NCBI RefSeq assembly: GCF_000002995.4
Contig: NW_025062477.1
Span: 1,258,001 to 1,322,000 of the forward strand
From: Brugia malayi
Lineage: Eukaryota > Nematoda > Chromadorea > Rhabditida > Onchocercidae
Length of the DNA: 64,000 nt
Direction: 5' to 3'
A program made the position numbers and the translations under genes. Below, in pieces: positions 1-10,777 of this stretch (positions within the stretch are counted from its first letter, which is position 1; every line of letters begins with the position of its first letter). Under the pieces are notes generated by a model. It saw nothing but the letters and a program-made list of their open reading frames with translations, was not told where the DNA came from and made no database searches.

Positions 1-2249
1 GTCATTTCGTGAGTGGAAAAATTGAATCACGGAAAAGTTTCAAGTTGTAACGTATATTCCCTTTGTGGTCTAATTTATTAAATGAAACCCTAATTCCGCA
101 TATACAAAAATTTTCGCCGTTATCATTATAAACTGAAAGAATCTTCTACTGAGATTTCGATTTAAAAAAGAAAAAAGAAAAGAATTAAATTAATGTGCGA
201 AATTTATAAGTATTAATTTTGAGGTTTGGTACAACGAATACTAATGTGTGATGCTACACGTTTACGTGATCGTACTGTAATTTGTACTTATCTGTTGAAT
301 CCACTAACGCTTGCATTAGCTTCAAATGGTCTCAAAACGACACAGTTTGAAGATTTGATCAATACAGTGCGAATTTTAATTGATATAGTTGAACACTTGA
401 GAAATACAGAATCAGAGATGGATTCAACCAATAAAAATTCTCTTTCATCATTTGCGTAAGCTTTGATGACATTCTAAGTATAAATAAATACAACAATATT
501 AGTTTAAGGAAGACCTTTTTCTCTTATAAGGTACCTTTGCTTTCAAAAAAATTTAATTCACTCTAATCAAAAAAGAAAAAAATTAGGAAAGTTGATTTTT
601 GTTTCATGATTCATATATAAATGACCAAATCTGGCTTTTATTTTAATTTTCATTACTAATTAACAATTTAGACTTAATTTTAAATCTTGAAATATAAATT
701 CATGTACAGAAAAATGAGCAGTCGACGAGTAAGTATGAGTAGCAGTCATTTACCTCTCGTTATGATCACTACTGCAAGACCTACCTGTTCTGGTTATGGA
801 TATGATTCAAGGTGATAATTACTTTTTTACTCATATCATCATTATCTAGTGATAAAAGGTGCTCTCATTTGAAATACAATGATAAAAATAAATGAAGAAG
901 TAACAGCTCCTTTGAGAATGGTCTATGATACTAAATTGTTCCGTTTAATTATTCGCTTAATGGCTGTCAAGGATAGCAATAGACTGACTATTGATGTTAG
1001 GGGATATTTTTTTTCCTAATGTTTTTCAAATACATCTGTTAGCATAAATGCTTAGTTTTCATTATCCACAAATTCCTATAAAATGAATGACTATCAACTC
1101 TCAAAAGATTAATTGTTTTCTCCTAGTTTTCCATTAATTTTATCTTTAAAGTCACACAACTTAATGACGAAAATTAAATTTAGGCAACACATGAATAAAA
1201 TGGAAAAAATTTTTCAAATTAAAAAAGAAACTTCTAGTACTTTTTAAAACTTACAGTCTGAGAAAGATATCATTCCTGTCCGCAGATGGCCGTTTGGAGG
1301 ATCGAGGTCGTACCAGTATCAGTTCTAAAATGGGTAGCAAAAGTTCTTTGGAATCAAATCTGTCACTGAAATTAGGTAATTGAGAAATTTGCAAATTCTT
1401 TTTTAACACTCTTTCAAATTTCCTCAAATGTAATTATTTCTCACTTTTTTTTTTCCATGTCCTGATATATTACTCTGATATGAAAAATGTGGGAGTAGAT
1501 TCAGTAAATTTTTGTTTACATACTAGCAAGCAAGCAATAACATAAGATTTGATCAATGTACCTGAATATGTTATGTCATTCAATGTTATCTCTGATTTTC
1601 CTTAAAATTCAAATTTCCTACGAAACATTTCTTTGAAGGTAATGCCAGCGATATATCAGATGAACAACAGCCGTCATCATCACTCGAAACTAGACGACAA
1701 TCGTGGTTGGATGCTGATATCACGCACCTCTTCGATCAACCTATCACCGAGAAAGTAGATAGAGAGAGGTTTGTTTGTTGGAAAGAATAAAATATCCTTT
1801 AAAAAAAAAATTTATTTTTTAAAAAGAAAAATTATTTTGAAAAATATCCTGAAAAAAAAAAAAAAAAGAAATTGCTACATCGAACTGTTATAGTGTAAAA
1901 ATCTAGTTTTATTGATTGGATTTCTAGAAAATTCTTTTTATGAGTTTTTAAGTTGGTACTGATTTCAATCTTTTATTTTAGCTTTGCTCTACTTTATATT
2001 ATTCCTAAATTGAGATACTATCATAAGTTTAAAAATAAAATTTTTTTCAGGAAACGTTGCAAAAGTGAACGACGATCGAGAAGGCGCTCACCAGTTCTGG
2101 ATGAAATTGGTGCAACGAGACAACCAACTAGGCCAAATAGTTTCACTAATTTAGGCCATAATCTGGTGGGAAACTATTTGACTTGTCTTACATCTTTTAA
2201 GTCAAAGCATTATCCATCTGATTTGTTTAAAGATTATCAGATAATATAA
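1..2249 (+). CDS. 3' part of an unrecognised multi-exon gene
   Basis: I do not recognise the family. The gene runs in from the left edge: bases 1-8 look like an exon end before a GTGAGT donor. Further exons are about 224-455, 710-811, 1286-1375 (or 1300-1375), 1639-1768 and 2051-2249, ending at TAA. A further candidate exon, 917-995, joins 710-811 in frame and would suit the 1300 acceptor. Phases match at 8/224, 455/710, 1375/1639 and 1768/2051; the 811-to-1286 joint does not match and is unresolved. The 224-455 exon encodes a hydrophobic, probably helical segment (LLNPLTLALAS, INTVRILIDIVEHL). Later exons encode a Ser/Arg-rich, probably disordered tail (SSKMGSKSSLESN, KSERRSRRRSP) that could be phosphorylated. 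This would fit the C-terminus of a large cytosolic helical-repeat protein, but that is a guess. Confidence 0.6.
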
Positions 2250-4957
2250 AAACATTCATAACAATTCTCAGGAATTTTCTAAAAGATTTGAAGTTTTTCC
2301 ATCTTGTTTTTTCATATATAGCATTAAACTAAAATGATTTGATTCATCATTTGACTCAAATAATTTTCTTTTACCAAACATTTGTTTTTGTTTTTTTTTA
2401 GTTATGTAATTTTTAAGAATTTTTTTTTTTTTAATTTTATTTAAGAATATTTTATTTCTTAAAATTAACTCATTTCAGGCTTGTACGTTATGGAAAACCT
2501 TTTATTGATATGAAAACGGTGATTCTATTAATTGTTTCGGGTTGACATTACTATCAAAGTTGCATATTCTTGCATTCCTGTAAAACTTAAATTAATTGAT
2601 TAAAACAGAGTATATTCCTGCATTCCTGTACAAATTTGTTAAGAAATTCATAAATTTGTGAAAATAATGCAACAAAGCCAGCATGTATAGAAAGTATTTC
2701 AAACATTCCTAACAAACAGAATAAAATAAAATAACCGATTAATTAACAATTTCTTGCACTGTTTTCAAAAAATAAAAAAAAAAAAAGATCTGAAAGTATT
2801 TGAGAAGGTTTAATCGTTTAAAAAATTTGAAAGTCAATTGTCTAAACTTTGCTGATTTCAATTTCAATTCACATAAATAACAATCAATGTTAATGAATAC
2901 AAGAAACTATTATTGAATTTAAATGAATGCTTTGATAAATACTGATAAATCCATTTGTTTTAATTCATTTTTTCCACTTTCACTAATGAAAATTTCTGCT
3001 TTCATTGATATAAAAATAATTTTGTAAAATTTTTGTAATAAATTATCTATGCAAGAATAAAGGAAGAAATATAAAAATTTTGTTACATAATTAAATACAA
3101 CTAACTTTATAATTTCTATTTTTTTTTTTCACTATAATTATAATTCTATGGTATAGTTTGAGAGTATAGTAAATATAATAAATCCCAATCGATAAATAAT
3201 TAGCAAAGGTCATTTTAAGTTGGAAAAATATTGAAAGAAGAAAATCGATGATATGTGTGTATGTGTATGTATGCCTGTGTATGTGTGTGTGTGCGTATGT
3301 TTTAGTCATTTTTTAATCATCAAGCGCTAACATTCTCTATTAGATACTCTCTTACAATAAAAAGTTGAATTATTGTTCTGTTCTGATACTTTTGCGCCAT
3401 GTATGTGCAAAATGTTTTGTCTTTCGTTATGTATATAAATCGGACATTTGCACTTGTATTATTTCATTTTTTCATGTGCGGTAGTAGTTTGTTGTGTGTT
3501 GCTTAAATAAAAGCTTTTAGTATATTTATTGCTTAGCTTTTTTCATGTGAGTAATTTTATATGCATTTTTTCTATCTTCTTTCCCCTTATAACATAAATG
3601 TATTTGAGAAAATTGTTTTTTTTTTTCTTTTACAACAGTCAAAAAAAAAAAAAGTATTATTGTTTTGTTGGAGTGATTAAAGTTAACAAAACAATCAAAA
3701 TTTTACAGAATTGTAGAATAAAATAAGTGTAAAATCATAATTTAAATATATTATACTATCAATAATTTGAACTTTTTTAACTTACTTTTTTTTTTTATTT
3801 TAATACAAACATAAATCTTACTTCTTGAAGTATTTATTTTCAAATGGTTGAAATCTTTCAATTAACATCACTTTTCATCGTTTTGAACAACTGAAATAAT
3901 ATAAAAATATTTATTTCGCCATATAAAATTAAACTTTTTAAACATTATTAAAGATTGTTTATTATCTCAAACGAATCTTTTTAGAAGAAAAAAAAAAAAA
4001 AGAAATTAATTTGAAATAAAAGAAATAAAATTGAGAATTTGATAAATGACTCCCGCCAAATTTTAAACAATTTTTAGTTAAGCAATTATTTATTTCGCAT
4101 CTTTTTATTATCATTTGAAAATAACTGAAAGAGAAAATGACAATTGGAAAAAATTCATTCGTAAATATACATCTCAAATCTAGAACTGCTATATTTTGAT
4201 GAATATGGAAATTTATAATTTTAATTTTTAATTTTGAAAATTATATTTTGAAAAAACAATATAATGCCACACCCCATTAACGGAAGAGCTCGCTATACAA
4301 ACATTTTTTGTCAACTTTTGTTTTATGAATAATGCATCTGTTTTGGAGAATTATTTCACCTTACTTACGTGTACGTTCACGCTTCCTCACGTAGCTCTAG
4401 ATTACTATTTATTATCATATTGATACATTGTGCAATAATATTTCCTTAGTTCACTAGTAAATTACACTACATTCTAATATTTTTTAGAAATATTTCTTTA
4501 GAAAAATATTTTTTTAAAAATGATAAGAGAGCATAAATACGTAATAGCTTATCTGTTAATATACAGATTGTAATGAATTATCATTCTTGTTGTTTTTGTA
4601 ATTTAATTACTATAAAGTTTGTATAATGAAAATATATGAATTATTTATATGGAAAGTTTAAAATATATTAAAATCATGCTAATACGCGATCTATGTACAT
4701 AAAATATGTTCGAAATATTCTTTTTTTTTACCTGTATGTTGCAAAACATCAAAACATTTTATGAAAAATATTTCGGATATATGTGTTTTTTATATTATCA
4801 TTATCAGTACATATGAGAGAAACTGTTGAGAAGTTTATTCTTATTTGAGGCACGTACATGAGTCATAATTTGATATGTTTAATTTTTTATTTCTTTATAA
4901 GTCTAGCTATTCTGTATATATGTTTAGGTCAAATATTTGATTTCAATTGTATTTCAG
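2250..4957. other. Non-coding stretch, 3' flank of the first gene
   Basis: No exon with splice sites and consistent phase was found. The sequence is AT-rich with A and T runs. There is a TG-rich patch around 3253-3300 and GC-poor filler elsewhere. An acceptor-like TTTCAG at 2474-2479 precedes a short open frame (2480-2545) that could be an alternative last exon of the first gene. Confidence 0.6.
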
Positions 4958-6537
4958 CAACAGGTCGAAGATTGCTGAAGTAGTATTTGGTTCGTCAGTG
5001 ACTCATACTCCATGAATTTTTTCATTCTAAGATTGAAAGAAGTGAAGATGTCGTGAAACACACTTATTTTAACATTGAAAAATTTGTCGAAAGACAGTTG
5101 CAGTTTTTTTTTTTTTTTTCTTGTGATAGAATTTGACTGTTCGAATTTGACTATTTCAGATACCAATAAAAATCATTGAAAGGACTTTATTTGAAGATAG
5201 TGTATGTCGAGACGATTCATTGCTTGTGCATACAAAAAACGATACAATAAGTGCCTGGTTAGTTTGTTGGAAAAAAAATTAGAATGATGGAAAGAGAATT
5301 AAAAGGTGTTTTTGGTTTGAATTTCGCTAGTTTTTGTATAGATTTAGTTGTAATTTTTTTACGAATTCAATTTTAGTCAAACTTGTTAGATTTAACTATG
5401 AAAGTTTTAGGAATAAATTTAACACATTGGGAAATTTTTTGAAGATTTCGAACTCGAAAATTTACGTGACTCTATCAGTGGGCGATTGCAGCTATCATTC
5501 ATAGGTTTGATAACAGATAAGGCAAGTTTGCCTTTAGGATATTTGAGAACCTGTGTTATATTGCAGCGAAGTCTTGATTGAGTTTGAAGTATAGGAACTC
5601 TTTTTTTAGAAAACTTAAACTTCCTTAAAAAATCATGCTGATTTATTTTAATTCTAATTCAGTTTTTGTTTGTATTCAGTTTTTATAAAAATTCCAATGA
5701 ATTTTGATAAATGAATTAAAAATCTAAAAGCCAGATGCATATTTCACCCACTAGTGATATGGCTATTTTAATGGTTAACATTGAGATAAAAAACTAAGTG
5801 GCTCACATTTTTGAATATTTTACTTTAAATTTATGCAAAAATAATGAAAAGAATACATTTTCTTTCCTCTACATCATCTGTGCTTAGTTTGATCTCATTT
5901 TTATATTTGTCCCATATTAACAGATCTTTTGAGTTGTCCAGGTTTGTTAAGTTTCGACGATCCCTGCTATTCCAGTTCTATTTATAGTTTTTTTTTCTTT
6001 TTTTTAAAGCGAAGCTCAACTACTCAAAGATTTGACCAGCAAGAAAGTACGGAGGAAACCATTACCGAAACTTGAAGGTAGTAATGTTGATGATTATTAG
6101 ATATATATGACTGTTAGATTAATTTTTATAAAATCATTTTGTGAAGTAGCAAGCTATTTGGAACTAGAAAACAAATTGCATAATGGTTTCAAAGATAAAA
6201 CAAAAAATTTACACCTCTTCACTGCAAGCAATCTTTGAACTAAAATTTCAAAAATTGTTTGCGGTGATTTGAATTCTTAACCTGCTTAGATCTAATTTCT
6301 ATGGGAAAAATATTCTTTGATTTTTATATGTTTCATAATAAAATTATAGACGACCAAATGTTATTGGAAAGATTTAAATGTTCTGTGTGTGGTATTAAAT
6401 TTAGTCATTCGTTTTTGTTACAGTCGAAAATTTCGCTTCATCAGGTCTTGCAAGGTCACGAAACAAAATCAGTGTTGAATACTTCTTTATTGTCAAGGGG
6501 ACGATTCATCTTCGAAAATTTTATGATAGAAAGGTGA
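4958..6537 (+). CDS. Small unrecognised multi-exon gene (5' end not found)
   Basis: Four exons join in phase: 4958-4997, 5160-5257, 6010-6077 and 6350-6537, with donors GTGACT, GTTAGT and GTAGTA and acceptors ending TTTCAG, TTTCAG, TAAAG and ATTATAG. Together they encode about 131 residues ending at TGA 6535-6537. The product starts within an exon (NRSKIAEVVFGSS), continues through an acidic/basic linker (SKKVRRKPLPKLE) and ends with a CSVCG motif. The spacing to later His residues (C-x2-C-x16-H-x5-H) is not that of a canonical C2H2 zinc finger, so metal binding is uncertain. The first coding exon was not located. I do not recognise the family. A second open frame overlaps the last exon. It lies upstream of smd-1 on the same strand, about 560 bp away. 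Confidence 0.4.
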
Positions 6538-7095
6538 TGTATTAGGCATGCTGTTCTATTCCGGATTGTGTTCCTGCACAATTATAGTTGTGAGTGAGAA
6601 TAAGATATGAGTTTTTTAATCATTCTTTAATAAATGCTTGTAAAGTAAATTATATTAGGGAATATCGGTTTATTGCAATATCATCTTTGATTATTTCGAT
6701 TACTTTCAGGTGATTTAATTCAGTTAACTTTTTTTCAGAACTGTTTTATGAATAATCCGTGTAAAATCATCATTATTTTTCACCATCGCCGGCCACCCTA
6801 GCGGGTCTCAATTTTTCATTTCTTTTCTCATTATATTTCATTCCGTGTCTAAAAAAGCAGATAAATCTTACATTTTTAAAAAAGGTTTGTTATTTTGATT
6901 ACGAATCTTCAGTAAAACTTAGATTATTTGCTGCTGTTTGCAGATACTGTCTGCAGGCCAAATAAAGCTCATACTGAATAAAGTTAGGTTTCTATATAAT
7001 ACATATATAATAATTATATTTGACGAATTGCAACCGATTGTATGGAGATTATATATCATTAAATGAAAGGATTTTAATAAGTTTGATGTTGTAGC
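6538..7095 (+). promoter_or_regulatory. Region upstream of smd-1 with probable trans-splice acceptor
   Basis: This is the intergenic stretch before smd-1. A GC-rich spot (gccggccaccctagcggg, about 6788-6805) stands out against the AT-rich background. The bases just before the smd-1 ATG read GTTGTAG-C-ATG, with AG at 7093-7094. An AG this close to the start, with no in-frame exon upstream, is typical of a spliced-leader acceptor. No experimental evidence is available here. Confidence 0.35.
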
Positions 7096-9541
7096 ATGTC
7101 AACTTCTACTCTGTCTGGTGATTCCATTGATGAAAATGCTTTTGCTATAGAAGATGTATCTGGTGCTATTGAAGATTATTTTTTTGAAGGTTCGGTTTTT
7201 GTCTCAAAACACCATTACGACTAAGCTTCAAAAATTATTATGGTTTAGCAAATCTACTTTGAAGCTTAAATGCACGGGACATAATTTTCAAACTTAAGAA
7301 TTTCGAAGTTGCAAGTTCATTTCTACTATGAAGAAGTGCTTTTAATCAAAAATTCAAAATCATTTATTTAGGCTCATTGTGAAAATTCGATACACTGAGA
7401 AATCACGATGATTTCCTATAACTTGAAATGTAGTCATTTTTTATAGGCGCTGAAAAATTACTAGAAATATGGTTTGATAAGAAGCAGGCAGGTGCTACAT
7501 CCTTGAGAAACATACCATATTCGGAATTAGTTGCTATGTTGGATATCGCCCACTGTCATATTTTACACTCTAAAAGCAATGAGTGTATGGATAGCTATGT
7601 TTTGAGGTAGTAAACTGCATAAAAGTTTTTTAAATATTAAAATATTTCATATTTTGCATTAGCTAAAGCATTAAGATTATTGTTGCTCCAGAATGTTTGT
7701 TTCTTTAAAATTGATTTGTTTATTAGTTTTCTATCTTACAAAGTTTTTAAAATTAGAAAGTTTAAAAATCAAGCATTATTATTGGCTGATAAAATTTGCG
7801 GACACATTGTTGATATGAAACTATCCATAAAAAATGAAAAACTAGATTATAAAAAGTCGAGAAGTCTAAATTTTCAGTGAAAGTAGTATGTTTGTTTCGG
7901 ATTTCCGCATCGTTTTGAAGACATGTGGTACGACACGGTTACTTCACACATTAAGACGGATTTTACATCTTGCTAAGATATATTGCAATATGGATAATGT
8001 TATCAGTGTCTTCTATTCAAGAAAGAACTTTATGCATCCTGAAAGACAGCCTTATCCACATTCCTCGTTTGAAACTGAAGTTGATTATCTTGAGGAACAT
8101 TTCACAGGTATGTATAGATGATGCTATTTGTTAAATAATTTCAGTGTAACTAATTGATTTTTTTTTTTATTTTTCTTTTTGTTATTTGAGATGAAGAAAT
8201 GTTTGGTGATATTAATTCCCAATGTTTTGGTCTCGACATTTTTTTCTTCAGGAGGTTCTGCTTATTGTATTGGTCCACAGAGACAGGATTGTTGGTTTTT
8301 ATATACAATGGTTACTCCACGCGCTGCTTTTACATTTCCGGAACATACACTGGAAATACTTATGAATGGATTACCAGATGATGTTCTTAATGTATTCAGT
8401 CCTAGTGTGAGTAAGGATGGGAATGATTGTAGAATGGTATTTATTATTGCTGGTTTTAATTGAATTTAGTTTCCTTTTTTTGATAGAGTCTGGGAAGAAT
8501 GTGTGATTTTTTGTTCGATGCCTGAAAACGTCTCAATAGTAACTTACTATGTTACATCCTGTTTTATTACATTTGGTATTCTTTTTTTTGGGCTTAATAA
8601 ATTGATAGAATGTTAAAAATGAATTTTTTACAGAAATCTGCCATCAATACAGTACTACCACCAGGTATTATCGTTCATGAGGAATTGTTCAGTCCATGTG
8701 GCTACAGCTTAAATGGATTAATCCCGCATTCAGTAAGTATCAAGTTGAAAAGTGTAAAATTTTTTCCCTAATTTGCGGAGTTTTTGAAACTTACTCAGCA
8801 TCAACAATTTTTAGGATCATTACATAACGATTCATGTAACACCAGAACCAAATTTCTCATATGTCAGTTTTGAGACGAATCAGAATGCGTTAAATCTGAA
8901 TGAGCAGATGTTGAAAGTCCTGGAAATATTTAGGTATGTCTTCATTATATATTTTTTGAATATTGTGTTTAAAACTTGAGTGATTTGTGGAGTAATTCAA
9001 TTCTCAGAAGGTAAAATTGAAATTTCACGGGAGTTTTGTTTTGAATTTTATCTTTGTAAAATGGCTGACTTAATGCTGATCATTTTCTGGAAGTTCTTTT
9101 TGCAGGCCAAACAAATTTTTATTGACCATTTTCACCAATGAACTATCAAATGAAGGCAAAGAAGTGCAGAAGAATTTATGGGATCTGAAAATTTGTGGTT
9201 GTCGTCGTACGAATTTGCAGTTTCTGGAATTGCCAGTATGATTTGCTTTTATTTGCTTTACATGAAATTTTGCTTGAAAAAGAATATTCTTTACATTATA
9301 GCACAATTTTCATGGTTGTGAAAATTTATCGATTATTAAATTTGACCAAAAATCGGCAAAGCTTATTTGATAGTCACATCTCTCGTTTATTTCTAATCTT
9401 ATCGTAGTTTACGTTCCTCTAATTTTTGTTTTATTGGTTAAAATTGATTAGTATTCAGGATTTATCTCTTTTCATAGTTTATTATTGCAGACTGAAACAC
9501 TAGTATATGCGCAGTTCGAGCGAATGGAAAATATGAAGTAG
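7096..9541 (+). CDS. smd-1: S-adenosylmethionine decarboxylase proenzyme
   Basis: AdoMetDC makes decarboxylated AdoMet, the aminopropyl donor for spermidine and spermine. Eight exons join in phase: 7096-7189, 7447-7606, 7878-8107, 8252-8436, 8634-8732, 8815-8933, 9106-9235 and 9491-9541, giving 355 aa (human AMD1 has 334). The self-cleavage motif LSESSMF puts the pyruvoyl-forming Ser at residue 87, with cleavage after Glu86. Other hallmarks of the human enzyme are present: FFEGAEKLLE (Glu31, Glu34), LKTCGTT (Cys101), FSPCGYSLNG (Ser248), and His263 in TIHVTPEP. FYSRKNFM and FSYVSFET are also conserved. The start is the ATG after an AG acceptor. It gives an acidic N-terminal extension about 23 residues longer than human. 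The intron after exon 2 splits the codon for Ser85, two codons before the pyruvoyl serine. The stop is immediately followed by GTAAGA. Confidence 0.95.
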
Positions 9542-9593
9542 GTAAGAAATGGTATTTGACCATCAATAACGACAATTATAGTAATGAATGATA

Positions 9594-9599
9594 AATAAA
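9594..9599 (+). terminator. Possible poly(A) signal of smd-1
   Basis: AATAAA lies 53 bases past the smd-1 stop codon, a normal distance for a nematode 3' UTR. The genome is AT-rich, so chance matches are common. Confidence 0.4.
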
Positions 9600-10777
9600 T
9601 ATTTGGAATTCTTTATCTTCATTAAACCGGGTTTTCTATTAATTACTGGTTTTATATTCGTAGTATTTCCAATTTTCTTCTTTTAATTTCTTATTTTTAT
9701 TCTTTTTTCATGAGCTTCTTGTTGAATCCGCTTTTGTTTTCGTTTACGCTTGCTGTAATCCGTTTATTCTTATATTTTTCTTTACTACGGTTATTTCTGA
9801 AGAATTTTATTGCCTATCACTTCTGTAAAATAAATAGTTTGAAGAATTGGAAGAGAGAAAAAATGAAGCAAAACAGGCGGGAGAGATTGCTATCAAGTTC
9901 AAATTTGCAGTGGGATCGATTCAAAAATACTCAAAATAGTATCAAACTGGATAAATGCTTGCATATACACAACATGCTTTATTATTTTCAAGCTTCTTTG
10001 TCAATTATTTGTCTTTATGCTTTTTTCCTAATGAGATAAATACTTTCGAAATAATTAATCGACTTCTGGACATGAAAATGTAAATAGTTTTTCCAAACCA
10101 TACAAGTATATTGTTTGTAGCGTTCTGAAAGGGAAAATAAAAACCAATAACTGCAATTCCTAAATTATATCAGATTTCCCGGTTAAGGACTCAAGGTTTG
10201 GTGTCAAAAAGATAATTCCAATTAAATCGCAAAAGTATTCCAGAAGTTTTGATTGTGTACATGCTAGCCGCACAGGGGTTATCTTCCGCACTTTAGTTTT
10301 ATTATTAATTTTTTTTCTGTTCGAGAAGTAATGCTCTTTTCAGTCTTGCAAGAATAGCAAAGGGATCAACTGAAAAGAATAACAGTGAAGTGAATTTCAA
10401 ATGATTAATAGTAGCATCTTTTATGCTGTGAATTTCTTCAAATAATCCCATCCTGTCCTTCCTTTTCAGCTTTAATTAGAAAACCCATGAATGTCACAGT
10501 GGATTATATTTGCTACTAATAAAACACACTTAAATAAAATTAGAAAGCATTGATAAATGATAGTAAACAAATAAATAACACAGATACGATAGGAAAAAAA
10601 AAACTTTCCTATGTTAAGTGATTTCCTAGAATCACAACGTTAAAATATTGAAATATATCACAACATTAATTACAGCATTAAATCATATTAAATATTGATT
10701 TACAACATTAAAATATAAACGGAGGGGGTAATAGTTCATTTGGGAATTTTGGATTCTTCAATGAAATGATTTATAAT
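9600..10777. other. Gap between the convergent 3' ends of smd-1 and pezo-1
   Basis: smd-1 (+) and pezo-1 (-) converge here. A 109-codon open frame at 9710-10039 has no splice context or recognisable motif, and I treat it as chance. Nothing else is supported. Confidence 0.5.

Noticed and set aside
3091..3309. 72-codon minus-strand frame (THIHRHTYTYTH...)
   Set aside because: Arises from a TG/TATG simple repeat on the plus strand.
4858..4927. Signal-peptide-like start (MSHNLICLIFYFF...) before the 4958 exon
   Set aside because: The intron to 4958 would be only 30 bases and the phase does not match (1 left over, 2 needed).
5440..5583. Open frame FFEDFELENLRDSISGRL... between exons of the 4958-6537 gene
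   Set aside because: Looks coding but no acceptor/donor pair fits the phase of the flanking exons; the alternative frame entered from 5257 reaches a TAG.
9710..10039. 109-codon plus-strand open frame between smd-1 and pezo-1
   Set aside because: Hydrophobic, AT-driven composition, no splice context, no recognisable motif and located in the 3' flank of two genes.
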